Source of the DNA: Marivita sp. GX14005
GTDB taxonomy: Bacteria > Pseudomonadota > Alphaproteobacteria > Rhodobacterales > Rhodobacteraceae
Assembly: GCF_023370775.1 (NCBI RefSeq)
Contig: NZ_JAMCCQ010000002.1
Span: forward strand, 620,001-684,000
Direction of reading: 5' to 3'
DNA length: 64,000 bases
Part shown: positions 1 through 10,174 of the stretch, in pieces
How positions within the stretch are numbered: the stretch's first letter is position 1
Layout: the number at the start of each line of letters is the position of its first letter
Program-made: the position numbers and the translations under genes
The notes under the pieces: model-generated
Told to the model about the DNA's origin: nothing
The model's database searches: none
Seen by the model: only the letters and a program-made list of their open reading frames with translations

Positions 1-963
<963 letters not shown>

Positions 964-981
964 GCGCGGGCGGAGCCGACA

Positions 982-1018
982 CGCCCCGTTCCGGCTCCGG
1001 TCCGGGGCGGGGTTTTTC
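982..1018 (+). terminator. Rho-independent terminator after the BCCT gene
   Basis: A 7-bp GC stem (CGCCCCG at 982-988, CGGGGCG at 1003-1009) with a 14-nt loop is followed by a T-rich run at 1013-1017. It lies 18 nt after the BCCT stop codon and about 60 nt before the next start. Confidence 0.6.
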
Positions 1019-1079
1019 TTTGCCGGTGGCTTGCATCCCGAACGCCCGCGCGGTCAGGTGCGCGCAAAGGAGAGACGAC

Positions 1080-2279
1080 ATGCTAGACACCGAATATATC
1101 CGCGCGCAGTTCCCCGCCTTTTCCGAGCCGTCCTTGCAGGGGCAGGCATTTTTCGAAAATGCGGGCGGGTCTTTCACCTGCGCGCCGGTGATCGAACGGC
1201 TGACGCGGTTCTACCGGGAGCGCAAGGTTCAGCCCTACGGGCCTTACGAGGCCTCGCGCCTGGCTGGCGAGGAGATGGACGAGGCGCGCGCCGGTCTGGC
1301 CCGGCTTCTGGGTGTGGAGGTGGACGAGGTCAGTTTCGGGCCGTCCACGACGCAAAACACCTATGTGCTCGCGCAGGCTTTTCGGCAGTTTATGTCGCCC
1401 GGCGAGGCGATCATCGTGACCGATCAGGACCATGAAGCCAATTCCGGTCCGTGGCGCCGTCTGGCTGACGAGGGGATCGAGATCCGCGAATGGCGGATCG
1501 ATCCTGAGAGCGGCCATCTCGATGTCGCGGCGCTGGAAGAGCTGCTCGACGAGAAGGTGCGGCTGGTCTGTTTTCCGCATTGCTCCAACGTGGTCGGCGA
1601 AATCAACCCGGTGGCCGAGATCACCGCGCTGTGCCACGCAGCGGGGGCCTTCGTTTGCGTGGATGGGGTCAGCTACGCGCCGCACGGGTTCGCCGATATC
1701 GGACAGATGGGGCCGGATATCTACCTGTTCTCCAGCTACAAGACCTACGGGCCGCATCAGGGAATCATGGTCCTTCGCCGCGCCTTGGGTGAGATGCTGC
1801 CGAACCAGGCGCATTTCTTCAATGCGGATGTGCTCTACAAGCGGTTCACGCCGGCGGGCCCCGATCACGCGCAGGTCGCGGCCTGTGCCGGGATGGTCGA
1901 TTACATGGATGCCCTGGCGGCGCATCACGGCGTCGATGCCACAAGGCTGCACGATCGGATGAGACAGCATGAAGAGACATTGCTCCAGCCGCTTCTCGAT
2001 GCGGTCAAATCGCGCAATTCCGTGCGTTTGATCGGTCCGCCGGACGCGACCCGTCGCGCGCCGACCGTGGCATTGGCCCTGGATCGTCCTGCTCGCCAAG
2101 TCGCAGAGCACCTGGCGGCTCACGGCATCCTGTGCGGCGGCGGCGATTTCTATGCCCGGCGCGCGCTGGAGGCGATGGGGGTCGATCCGGGCAAGGGCGT
2201 TCTGAGGCTGAGTTTCGTGCATTACACGACCGAGGCCGAGGTCGCGCATGCCATCGACGCGCTGGACGCCGTGCTCTAG
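1080..2279 (+). CDS. Class V aminotransferase-fold PLP enzyme (cysteine desulfurase-like)
   Basis: The product has 399 residues. The ATG at 1080 is preceded by an AAGGAGAG ribosome-binding site, which rules out the longer open frame upstream. Fold-type I class V features are visible: the DHEAN motif at about 117-121, an aspartate in the VDGVSYAPH segment that would pair with the PLP pyridine nitrogen, and the PLP lysine K221 in SSYKTYGPHQG. The C-terminal half carries the small domain, with CGGGDFYARR and a GVLRLSFVHYTT segment. Proteins of this group are annotated as cysteine desulfurases or selenocysteine lyase-like enzymes. No isc or suf genes are adjacent, so a housekeeping Fe-S role is not supported and the substrate stays open. 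Confidence 0.85.
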   Translation: MLDTEYIRAQFPAFSEPSLQGQAFFENAGGSFTCAPVIERLTRFYRERKVQPYGPYEASRLAGEEMDEARAGLARLLGVEVDEVSFGPSTTQNTYVLAQAFRQFMSPGEAIIVTDQDHEANSGPWRRLADEGIEIREWRIDPESGHLDVAALEELLDEKVRLVCFPHCSNVVGEINPVAEITALCHAAGAFVCVDGVSYAPHGFADIGQMGPDIYLFSSYKTYGPHQGIMVLRRALGEMLPNQAHFFNADVLYKRFTPAGPDHAQVAACAGMVDYMDALAAHHGVDATRLHDRMRQHEETLLQPLLDAVKSRNSVRLIGPPDATRRAPTVALALDRPARQVAEHLAAHGILCGGGDFYARRALEAMGVDPGKGVLRLSFVHYTTEAEVAHAIDALDAVL

Positions 2280-2280
2280 C

Positions 2281-2346
2281 GGGGCAGGGGGCTTTGCCCC
2301 CGCGCGCCAGGGCGCGCTCCCCCAAGGTATTTGGAGCCCAAAGAAG
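2281..2346. repeat. Rhodobacterales-type intergenic palindromic repeat
   Basis: Directly after the aminotransferase stop there is a GGGGGC TTT GCCCCC hairpin, then a GCGCGC-rich block, then CCCCCAAGGTATTTGGAGCC and CAAAGAAG. From memory this layout resembles an intergenic element frequent in Rhodobacteraceae genomes. The hairpin could also terminate transcription, although no T-run follows. I infer a dispersed repeat; a genome-wide copy count would settle it. Confidence 0.5.
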
Positions 2347-2414
2347 CGCGGGACGGTTTGACCTTTGCCGGCGACCGGTTAGGTCGCCCGGCAGGATCGA
2401 AAAGGAGAGATGCG

Positions 2415-3830
2415 ATGACCGAGCCTGTGCTCGTTTGGATCAGGCGGGATTTGCGTCTGAGCGATCACGCCGCCTTGGCCGCGGGGGCAAAACGCGGCGG
2501 GGCGGTAATCCCGATCTTTTTGCGCGACGACACCGTGACCGGGATCGGCGCTGCGCCGAAATGGCGGCTTGGGCTGGGAATCGAGGCGTTTGCGGCGGCA
2601 CTGAGGGACAAGGGCAGCCGTTTGATCCTGCGCTCGGGTGATGCGCGCGAGGTGATCCCGGCGCTGGTGCGCGAGACCGGGGCGGGGGCCGTCTATTGGC
2701 AGCGCGCCTATAACCCGGATGCAGTCGCGCGTGATACCGACGTGAAATCCGCGCTCAAGGAAATGGGTTGCGACGCGGAGAGTTTCGCCGGTCATGTGAT
2801 GTTCGAGCCTTGGACTGTGGAGACGAAACAGGGCGATTATTACAAGGTCTATACCCCGTTCTGGAAATCGGTTCGGGACCGGCATGTCGCCGCGCCGGCG
2901 CGCGCTCCTTCCGATTTGCAAGCGCCGGAGGCATGGCCGGAGAGCGAACAGTTGCAGGACTGGAAGCTCGGCACGGCAATGGACCGGGGCGCGCGCATCG
3001 TGCGGCCTTTCGTGCAGCTCGGCGAGCAGGCGGCACAATCGCGTCTGGGCGCGTTCATGGCGTCGAAGGTGCAGGACTATGAGCGCACGCGCGATATTCC
3101 CGGTATCGACGGCACGTCGAACCTGTCCGAAAACCTCAGCCTTGGCGAGATCAGCCCGGCGCAATGCTGGCATGCCGGCTTGCGCGCGCGGGAAGAGGGC
3201 AAGGCAGGCGCGGAGACCTTTCTCAAGGAGCTGGTCTGGCGCGAGTTCGCTTATCACCTGATGTGGCACACGCCGCGCATTTTGGACCGCAACTGGCGCG
3301 AGGATTGGGACGCGTTTCCCTGGAACGAGGACGAGCGCCGCGCCGAGGTCAAGGCCTGGAAGCAGGGGCGCACCGGGGTGCGCTTCGTCGATGCGGCGAT
3401 GCGCGAGATGTATGTCACCGGGCGGATGCATAATCGTGGGCGGATGATCGTGGCGAGCTATCTGACCAAGCATCTGATGTGCCATTGGCGCATCGGGCAA
3501 AAATGGTTCGACGATTGTCTGATCGACTGGGATCCGGCCTCGAACGCGATGGGCTGGCAGTGGTCGGCCGGATCGGGGCCGGACGCGACGCCCTATTTTC
3601 GGGTGTTCAATCCCGAAACGCAGCTCGATCGGTTCGACAAGGACCGCGCCTATGTCTCGCACTGGATCGCGGAGGAGTTCGAACGCCCCCACGAGGATGC
3701 CCTGGCTTATTTCGACGCGATCCCGCGGTCCTGGAACATGAGCCCGTCGGACGATTATCCCGATCCCATCGTCGGGCCCGGCGAGGGGCGCAAACGTGCG
3801 CTCGCGGCCTATGAGGATCGCGATTTCTGA
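2415..3830 (+). CDS. phrB: Deoxyribodipyrimidine photo-lyase
   Basis: This 471-residue protein has the usual CPD photolyase length. The start at 2415 is set by AAAGGAGAG at 2402-2410. The N-terminal antenna-binding Rossmann domain opens with VLVWIRRDLRLSDHAAL, and the C-terminal FAD domain carries FLKELVWREFAYHLM, MHNRGRMIVASYLTKHL and DWDPASNAMGWQW. These motifs mark light-driven repair of cyclobutane pyrimidine dimers in the cytoplasm. Photolyase and cyclopropane-fatty-acid synthase genes both belong to the sigma-E singlet-oxygen regulon of R. sphaeroides, and here the two are adjacent. I did not find a convincing sigma-E promoter upstream. Confidence 0.95.
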   Translation: MTEPVLVWIRRDLRLSDHAALAAGAKRGGAVIPIFLRDDTVTGIGAAPKWRLGLGIEAFAAALRDKGSRLILRSGDAREVIPALVRETGAGAVYWQRAYNPDAVARDTDVKSALKEMGCDAESFAGHVMFEPWTVETKQGDYYKVYTPFWKSVRDRHVAAPARAPSDLQAPEAWPESEQLQDWKLGTAMDRGARIVRPFVQLGEQAAQSRLGAFMASKVQDYERTRDIPGIDGTSNLSENLSLGEISPAQCWHAGLRAREEGKAGAETFLKELVWREFAYHLMWHTPRILDRNWREDWDAFPWNEDERRAEVKAWKQGRTGVRFVDAAMREMYVTGRMHNRGRMIVASYLTKHLMCHWRIGQKWFDDCLIDWDPASNAMGWQWSAGSGPDATPYFRVFNPETQLDRFDKDRAYVSHWIAEEFERPHEDALAYFDAIPRSWNMSPSDDYPDPIVGPGEGRKRALAAYEDRDF

Positions 3831-3934
3831 GAAGTCACTTGCCTTTGTGAGAAATAGCCTATGTCGCGTAAGGACTTGCGCGGCGCGCCGCGCTGTCCGA
3901 CACTATCTGACATATTGCCCCGGAACCCTTGCCG

Positions 3935-5143
3935 ATGATCCTGACGACGACCCAAGACCAATCCGGCCTGCCGCGCTATTTTCCGCAGGTCTTCGCGATG
4001 GCCGACAAGCTGCGCAAGGGGCGGATCGATTTTGTTCTGCCCGACGGGCGGCGCTTCCGCGCCGAGGGGGCCGAACCCGGCCCCGTTGCGGAAGTGCAGG
4101 TGCACAACACGGACCTTTTTGCGCGGCTGATCCGCGATGGAGATCTGGGTTTCAGCGACGCCTATATCGAAGGCTGGTGGAGCACGCCCGATTTGCAGGC
4201 CTTCATGGATTTCGCGCATGGCGACAATAACGAGGTCTATGACGGCTTTCCGGGCATGAAATTCGTGCGATGGTATGAGCAGATGCGCTTCTGGCTGCAG
4301 TCCAACTCGAAGCGACAGGCGAAGAAGAATATCCGTCATCACTACGATCTCGGCAACGAGTTCTACGCGCTCTGGCTCGATGAGACGATGACCTATTCCT
4401 CGGCGCTGTTCGATACCGGGCAGGAGAGTCTGGAAGCGGCGCAGATCGCGAAATACGCCAGCATGGTCGATCAGATGGGGGCAAAGCCGGGCGATCACGT
4501 TCTGGAAATCGGCTGCGGCTGGGGCGGTTTCGCCGAATATGCGGCGCGCGAACGGGGTCTGAAAGTGACCGGCCTGACGATCAGCGACGCGCAGTATCGC
4601 TATGCGACGGAGCGGATCGAGCGCGTGGGTTTGTCCGATCGTGTGACCTTCAAGCTGCAGGATTACCGCGACGAACGCGGCCAATATGACGGCATCGCCT
4701 CCATCGAAATGTTCGAGGCGGTGGGCGAAAGATACTGGCCGGTTTATTTCGACACCGTCAGGGGCTGCCTCAAACCCGGACGGAACGCGACGCTCCAGAT
4801 CATCACGGTTTCGGAATCCCGCTGGGAAATTTACAAGCGGGGCGTTGATTTCATTCAAAAATATATCTTTCCCGGCGGCATGTTGCCCAGCCCCGGCGTG
4901 CTGCGCGCGCAGATCGAGGCGGCCGGGCTGGACGTTTCGCGCTCCATTGAGTTCGGCGAAAGCTACAGCCAGACGCTGCGCCGCTGGCACGAGACCTTCA
5001 ACGAAAAGTGGGATCAGGTGGCGCGGATGGGATTCGATGACCGATTCCGCCGGATGTGGAATTTTTATCTGACATCTTGCGCGGCGACTTTTCATAGCGG
5101 AAACTGTGATGTAGCGCAGATAACCATCACGAGACCGACCTGA
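3935..5143 (+). CDS. cfa: Cyclopropane-fatty-acyl-phospholipid synthase (SAM-dependent)
   Basis: This 402-residue enzyme adds a methylene group from SAM to unsaturated acyl chains of membrane phospholipids. Visible marks are the family block NIRHHYDLGNEFYALWLDE, the SAM-binding motif VLEIGCGWGGFAEYA, and the C-terminal YSQTLRRWHETF. The ATG at 3935 is preferred to a TTG two codons upstream because a GGAA at 3922 is better spaced. A GC-rich palindrome (GCGCGGCGCGCCGCGC) lies in the 100-nt gap after the photolyase. The next gene, trgA, starts 1 nt after this stop, so the two are probably transcribed together. Confidence 0.92.
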   Translation: MILTTTQDQSGLPRYFPQVFAMADKLRKGRIDFVLPDGRRFRAEGAEPGPVAEVQVHNTDLFARLIRDGDLGFSDAYIEGWWSTPDLQAFMDFAHGDNNEVYDGFPGMKFVRWYEQMRFWLQSNSKRQAKKNIRHHYDLGNEFYALWLDETMTYSSALFDTGQESLEAAQIAKYASMVDQMGAKPGDHVLEIGCGWGGFAEYAARERGLKVTGLTISDAQYRYATERIERVGLSDRVTFKLQDYRDERGQYDGIASIEMFEAVGERYWPVYFDTVRGCLKPGRNATLQIITVSESRWEIYKRGVDFIQKYIFPGGMLPSPGVLRAQIEAAGLDVSRSIEFGESYSQTLRRWHETFNEKWDQVARMGFDDRFRRMWNFYLTSCAATFHSGNCDVAQITITRPT

Positions 5144-5144
5144 C

Positions 5145-5585
5145 ATGCCCACAGCCGCCAAGACGATCGCAGCATTGTGTATGGCGGCACTGGCGTTCCT
5201 GGCTTCCGAGCTGGTCAAGACGCTTCTTCCCGAAATTCAGAACTTCGGCAATTTCTCGCTTTTCAATGCGGCGGTGGGAGCCGTTGTCGGCTGGTTCGTG
5301 GTGGGGCACCGGGCAGGGCGGGGCACGAAGGACGCAATCGGCAACGGTTTGACGGGCGTGGCCGCGCTGATCTTCTGGGCGCTGTTTCTCCATGCGGCTT
5401 ACGAGATGATTCAGCTTTCGCTGAAACGCCGCTTCGATGGCCCTGTCGAGGCCTTCGCCGCGATTTTCGAGATCGGTATCGAATACGGGCAGATCCTGAT
5501 GAACCCGATGATGATCGCCGTGCTGCTCTTCGGGGCCTTGGTCACCGGCTACCTGTCGGAATATGCCGCGCGGCACTGGAGATAG
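5145..5585 (+). CDS. trgA: TrgA family membrane protein (tellurite resistance)
   Basis: The 146-residue product is very hydrophobic, with about four membrane segments. The first is the N-terminal AALCMAALAFLASELV and the last spans MMIAVLLFGALVTGYLSEY. Gene order with the following NUDIX protein and cysK matches the trgAB-cysK tellurite-resistance locus described in R. sphaeroides. The identification rests on that context and on the membrane profile. The molecular function of TrgA is not established. The start follows the cfa stop by 1 nt. Confidence 0.8.
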   Translation: MPTAAKTIAALCMAALAFLASELVKTLLPEIQNFGNFSLFNAAVGAVVGWFVVGHRAGRGTKDAIGNGLTGVAALIFWALFLHAAYEMIQLSLKRRFDGPVEAFAAIFEIGIEYGQILMNPMMIAVLLFGALVTGYLSEYAARHWR

Positions 5586-5591
5586 GCGGGC

Positions 5592-6731
5592 GTGACCGCG
5601 ATCTTCTTCTATGGAACGCTGTGTCATTTGCCATTGCTCGAAGCGGTGCTCGGCGTCAGGGCAGGCGATCTGGCCGGGCGCATCGATGCGGCCGTTCTGC
5701 ATGATCATCGCGTCTCCTGGGTCGATGGCGAAGCCTATCCGATGATCGAGGCCGCGCCGGGATGGTCGGCCGACGGGGTCGTGCTCTCGGCTGTCAGCGA
5801 AGGTGAAGAGGCGCGCATAAGCTATTATGAAGGCGCGTTTTCCTATCACTTGAGCGAGGTTCTTGTCCGCACGGGAAAGGGCGAGACACCGGCGCTGTGC
5901 TACTATCCCATGGCGCAGGGTCAACGCCGCGGCGAGCCGTGGTGCCTTAGCGATTGGGTCAGCGTCTGGGCAGAAATGTCGGTGAACGCCGCGCGGGACG
6001 TGATGGCGCGGCGCTGCCGCTATGATGCCGAAACCGCCGCGCGGTTGCGCCCGTCCCTGATGGCGCGGCACTGGTCGCGCATGCTGGCAAGATCCGCGCC
6101 GCATCCGGCCACGCGCCGGCGCGATCCCGGCCCCGGTGACGTGCGATTGCAAAACCGTCTGCCCGGGTTTCGCGGCTTTTTCGAAATGGCGGAGTTCAGC
6201 TTCGATCACCTCAAGTTCGATGGCACCCGCAGCGCGCCGGTGACGCGCGAGGCGTTTCTGGCCTTCGATGCCGCGCTCGTTCTGCCCTACGATCCCGCGA
6301 GCGATCACCTTGTCTTGATCGAGCAGTTGCGCCTCGGCCCATATTGGCGGGACGATCCACGCCCCTGGGTGTTCGAGCCGATCGCCGGTCTGGTCGATCC
6401 GGGCGAGGACCCAGCCGACACGGCGCGGCGCGAGGCGATGGAGGAAAGCGGCCTGTCGCTCGACGCTTTGGAGCCGATGACGCGGGTCTACGCATCGCCG
6501 GGATATTCGACAGAGTTCTTTCATTGCTTTCTGGCAGTTACAAATCTTTCTTCATACGAAGAACGATCCGGGAACGGGCTTGCGTCCGAGCATGAGGATA
6601 TCCGCACGCATCGGTTGAGCTTCGATGAGGCGATAGAGATGGTTGCGAGCGGCGAGATTAATGCCGGGCCGCTGGTGATGATGCTCTATTGGCTTGCGGC
6701 CAACCGCGATCGGCTGCGCGCCTCCGCTTGA
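5592..6731 (+). CDS. trgB: TrgB: gamma-glutamylcyclotransferase-like plus NUDIX hydrolase
   Basis: This 379-residue protein has a GTG start 6 nt after trgA. The N-terminal ~170 residues resemble the gamma-glutamylcyclotransferase/AIG2 fold (IFFYGTLCHLPLLEAV). The C-terminal half is a NUDIX domain with a complete Nudix box (G-x5-E-x7-REAMEES-G, in GLVDPGEDPADTARREAMEE), as in ADP-ribose pyrophosphatases. This two-domain layout is that of TrgB of the R. sphaeroides tellurite locus. A thiol or nucleotide-sugar metabolic role supporting oxidant or tellurite resistance is plausible but inferred. The stop codon overlaps a candidate cysK promoter. Confidence 0.87.
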   Translation: MTAIFFYGTLCHLPLLEAVLGVRAGDLAGRIDAAVLHDHRVSWVDGEAYPMIEAAPGWSADGVVLSAVSEGEEARISYYEGAFSYHLSEVLVRTGKGETPALCYYPMAQGQRRGEPWCLSDWVSVWAEMSVNAARDVMARRCRYDAETAARLRPSLMARHWSRMLARSAPHPATRRRDPGPGDVRLQNRLPGFRGFFEMAEFSFDHLKFDGTRSAPVTREAFLAFDAALVLPYDPASDHLVLIEQLRLGPYWRDDPRPWVFEPIAGLVDPGEDPADTARREAMEESGLSLDALEPMTRVYASPGYSTEFFHCFLAVTNLSSYEERSGNGLASEHEDIRTHRLSFDEAIEMVASGEINAGPLVMMLYWLAANRDRLRASA

Positions 6732-6756
6732 GTTTCGCGCGCCGCGCCCCTACACC
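6728..6756 (+). promoter_or_regulatory. Candidate sigma-70 promoter of cysK
   Basis: TTGAGT (6728-6733) and TACACC (6751-6756) are separated by 17 nt and lie 30 nt upstream of the cysK start. This is a pattern match only. Confidence 0.3.
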
Positions 6757-6785
6757 GAACGCAGGGCAAACCGAATGGAGGCACC

Positions 6786-7820
6786 ATGCGTTTCGCGGGC
6801 GAATTGGCCGAAGCTGTCGGCAACACTCCTCTGATCAAGCTGCGCCGGGCCAGCGAGGAAACGGGCTGCACCATTCTGGGCAAGGCGGAATTTCTTAATC
6901 CGGGCCAGTCGGTCAAGGATCGGGCCGCGCTTTTCATCATTCAGGATGCTGTGAAAAAAGGTCTTCTGAAACCTGGCGGCACGATCGTCGAAGGCACGGC
7001 GGGCAATACCGGCATCGGTCTGGCGCTCGTCGGGGCGTCGATGGGGTTCAAGACGATCATCGTGATCCCTGAAACGCAAAGCCAGGAAAAGAAGGACATG
7101 CTGCGCCTCGCCGGTGCGGAGCTTGTCGAGGTGCCGGCGGCGCCCTACCGCAATCCGAACAATTACGTGCGCTATTCCGGCCGGTTGGCCGAGGAAATCG
7201 CGAAAACCGCGCCTAATGGGGCGATCTGGGCCAATCAGTTCGACAATGTGGCGAACCGGCAGGCGCATATCGAAACCACCGGCCCCGAGCTTTGGGCGCA
7301 GACCGACGGCAAGCTCGACGGTTTCATCTGCGCCGTCGGCTCCGGTGGCACGCTCGCCGGCGTGGCTGAAGCGTTGCAACCCAAGGGCGTGAAGATGGGG
7401 CTTGCCGACCCGATGGGCGCGGCGCTCTTTTCGTATTACACCACGGGTGAATTCAAATCCGAGGGAGACTCGATCACCGAAGGGATCGGGCAAGGGCGCA
7501 TCACCGCCAATCTCGAAGGGTTCAGCCCCGATTTCTGCTACCAGATCCCCGATAGCGAAGCCTTGCCCTACGTCTTCGATCTGCTGTCCGAAGAAGGACT
7601 CTGTCTGGGCGGCTCCTCTGGCATCAACGTCGCGGGTGCGGTGCGCATGGCAAGGGACATGGGGCCGGGGCATACCATCGTGACGATCCTGTGCGATTAC
7701 GGCACGCGCTATCAGTCCAAGCTCTTCAATCCCGCCTTTCTGCGTGAGAAAGGCTTGCCGGTCCCCGAATGGCTTGCCACTGCGCCGAAGGACATTCCGG
7801 CGGTGTTCGAGGACGCATGA
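6786..7820 (+). CDS. cysK: Cysteine synthase A
   Basis: This 344-residue fold-type II PLP enzyme makes cysteine from O-acetylserine and sulfide. The PLP lysine is K44 in NPGQSVKDRA, the phosphate-contacting loop is EGTAGNTGIGLAL, and the catalytic-loop segment GSGGTLAGVAEAL is present. GGAGG sits 8 nt before the ATG. The length exceeds the classical ~310-residue CysK through a C-terminal extension. Position after trgAB matches the R. sphaeroides locus, where cysteine synthesis contributes to tellurite tolerance. The stop overlaps the start of the channel gene (ATGA). Confidence 0.93.
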   Translation: MRFAGELAEAVGNTPLIKLRRASEETGCTILGKAEFLNPGQSVKDRAALFIIQDAVKKGLLKPGGTIVEGTAGNTGIGLALVGASMGFKTIIVIPETQSQEKKDMLRLAGAELVEVPAAPYRNPNNYVRYSGRLAEEIAKTAPNGAIWANQFDNVANRQAHIETTGPELWAQTDGKLDGFICAVGSGGTLAGVAEALQPKGVKMGLADPMGAALFSYYTTGEFKSEGDSITEGIGQGRITANLEGFSPDFCYQIPDSEALPYVFDLLSEEGLCLGGSSGINVAGAVRMARDMGPGHTIVTILCDYGTRYQSKLFNPAFLREKGLPVPEWLATAPKDIPAVFEDA

Positions 7821-10174
7821 CGCGTCTTTTTCACGCGATCCGCTACGCGGCGTTGATCCTTGCGCTCGCCGCGTCGTCCGTTTTCGCGCAGATCGAACCG
7901 ATCGACTACGGCGCGTGGGAAGCCGTGGCCGAACGCGCGGAAGCCGCCGTTGCGGAGGCGGATGCTTCTGATGAGGCGCTCGAAGCGCTGCGCGCCGAGG
8001 TGTCGGGCTATCGCGACCGGCTGCTGAAACAGGTCAATACGAGCGACCCGCGTCTTGCGACCCTGCAATCGCAGCTCGACGCGCTCGGGTCAGTGCCGGA
8101 AGAGGGCAGCGAACCTGACGAGATCGCGGATCGCCGGGCGGAACTGGAACGCCAGATCGCTGAGATAAGGGCGCCGGTCAAACGTGCAGAGGAAGCCTAT
8201 AGCCGCGCAAACGGGCTTATCGCCGAAATAGACGAGATCATCCGCACCCGGCAGGCCGATGCGCTGCTCACGCGCGGCCCGTCGCCCTTCGATCTGCGGC
8301 TCTGGCCGGCGGCGCTGGCGGAACTGGCCAAGCCTCTGATCGAAGGACGGGACCGGGTTGTCGAAAACTGGCAGAACCCGGCACGGCGGCAGGAGCTTAC
8401 CGACAACCTGCCGCTCATCCTGGGGCTCGTTCTGGGCGGGCTCTGGCTGATGCTGCGCGCGCCGCATCACATCCGCAAGCTGATCGTATGGGCGAGGGCA
8501 AAGACGACGCGGGGAACCGGGTTCTGGTCAACCCTTCTGTCGCTCGTTGCGCTTGTCGTGCGGGTGGCAGGGCTCGGCCTGCTTGCACATGCGCTGGTAT
8601 TGACGGATCTGCCCGGTATGCTGGGCCGGCAACTGGCCTATCTTCTGCCGGTGATCCTTTTCGTCGTGCTGATCGCGCGCTGGCTGGCTGCCGAGACATT
8701 CTCCGAGGATTTCGAGGAAAGCACGCTATACCTGACCGCCGATCGCCGCCGCGAGGCGCGGTATTACGTGAACCTCCTGGCCTGGTTTCTGGCGCTGGAT
8801 CTGTTTCTCGTCATCATGGACGATATTGCGGGCTGGTCGGAGCAGACGCATCCGATCCTGAGCTTTCCCGTCCACGTTCTCTGCGGGTTGGTGCTCTTCC
8901 GCCTCGGCCAGATCCTGCGTCGCTCGGGCATCGACGATCAGGACGAGACCGAGGACGAGGCCCTGCATCTGACCTTCCCGACCCGCCTCGCGCGTCTGGC
9001 GGGGCAGGGTGCAATGCTGGTCGGGGTGGCCGGTCCGATCCTGTCGGCCATCGGCTATGTGAATTTCGCCGATGCGATCATCTTCCCGACCATCCAGACG
9101 CTGGGGCTCTTCGGCGTCATGCTGATCCTGCAGCGCATGGTGCGCAGCCTCTATCACATCCTCACCGGCCACGAACTCGACGACGCGAGCAGCCTTCTTC
9201 CGGTGATCTCCGGCGCCGTGCTGACGGCAATTTCCCTGCCGTTCCTCGCGCTGATCTGGGGCGCGCGGGTGTCCGACCTGACGGAACTCTGGGCGCGCTT
9301 TCAGGCGGGTTTTTCCTTCGGCGACACGCGTGTTTCCCCGGGCGATTTCCTGACCTTCATCATCGTCTTCATGGTCGGCTACATCATCACCCGTCTGCTG
9401 CAGGGCGGGCTTCGCGGCTCGGTCCTGCCGAAGACCAAGATCGACCGGGGCGGTCAGGTCGCGCTCGTGGCCGGAACGGGGTATCTCGGGATCTTCCTGT
9501 CGGCAATCATCGCAATCACCTCGGCGGGGATCGATCTGACCGCGCTGGCCGTGGTGGCAGGTGCGCTTTCGGTCGGTATCGGTTTCGGGCTGCAGAACAT
9601 CGTGTCGAACTTCGTCTCCGGCATCATCCTGCTGATCGAACGCCCGATCTCCGAAGGAGACTGGATCGAGGTGAACGGCCAGCACGGCACCGTGCGCGAC
9701 ATCTCGGTCCGCTCAACCCGGATCGAAACCTTCGACCGCACCGACGTGATCGTGCCCAATGCCGATCTGGTGTCCAACTCCGTCACCAACTACACGCGCG
9801 GAAATGTCGTCGGCCGGCTCATCGTCGAGGTCGGCGTCGCCTACGGATCGGACAGCCGCAAGGTCGAGGATATCCTGCTCAAGATCGCGCGCACGCATGA
9901 CATGGTCCTGATGAACCCCGCGCCGTACGTGCATTTCAAGGGCTTCGGACATGACGCGCTGGAATTCGACCTACGCATGATCCTTTACGATGTGAACGCC
10001 ATCATGTCGGTCAAGACCGAGATCAACCACCGCATCTACGAAGCGTTCAGAGAGGCCGGTATCGAACTGCCGTTCCCGCAGCGCGACATTTGGCTGCGCA
10101 ACCCCGAAGCGCTGGCCGCCGCGCGCGCAGACCGCGCCGATACGCCGGAGAACGAAGAGGAGCAGGGCTCATGA
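7817..10174 (+). CDS. Large MscS-family mechanosensitive channel (DUF3772-type N-terminus)
   Basis: The product has 785 residues. An N-terminal signal peptide ending near SSVFAQ is followed by a periplasmic, partly coiled-coil region (about residues 25-170). About ten membrane segments come next, then the MscS pore helix and beta domain (ALSVGIGFGLQNIVSNFVSG, IERPISEGDWIEVNGQHGTV). It would open under membrane tension to release solutes during osmotic downshock. The size and periplasmic N-terminus place it with MscK/YbiO-like channels rather than small MscS. The ATG overlaps the cysK stop by 4 nt and the stop overlaps the alaX start in the same way. Confidence 0.9.
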   Translation: MTRLFHAIRYAALILALAASSVFAQIEPIDYGAWEAVAERAEAAVAEADASDEALEALRAEVSGYRDRLLKQVNTSDPRLATLQSQLDALGSVPEEGSEPDEIADRRAELERQIAEIRAPVKRAEEAYSRANGLIAEIDEIIRTRQADALLTRGPSPFDLRLWPAALAELAKPLIEGRDRVVENWQNPARRQELTDNLPLILGLVLGGLWLMLRAPHHIRKLIVWARAKTTRGTGFWSTLLSLVALVVRVAGLGLLAHALVLTDLPGMLGRQLAYLLPVILFVVLIARWLAAETFSEDFEESTLYLTADRRREARYYVNLLAWFLALDLFLVIMDDIAGWSEQTHPILSFPVHVLCGLVLFRLGQILRRSGIDDQDETEDEALHLTFPTRLARLAGQGAMLVGVAGPILSAIGYVNFADAIIFPTIQTLGLFGVMLILQRMVRSLYHILTGHELDDASSLLPVISGAVLTAISLPFLALIWGARVSDLTELWARFQAGFSFGDTRVSPGDFLTFIIVFMVGYIITRLLQGGLRGSVLPKTKIDRGGQVALVAGTGYLGIFLSAIIAITSAGIDLTALAVVAGALSVGIGFGLQNIVSNFVSGIILLIERPISEGDWIEVNGQHGTVRDISVRSTRIETFDRTDVIVPNADLVSNSVTNYTRGNVVGRLIVEVGVAYGSDSRKVEDILLKIARTHDMVLMNPAPYVHFKGFGHDALEFDLRMILYDVNAIMSVKTEINHRIYEAFREAGIELPFPQRDIWLRNPEALAAARADRADTPENEEEQGS

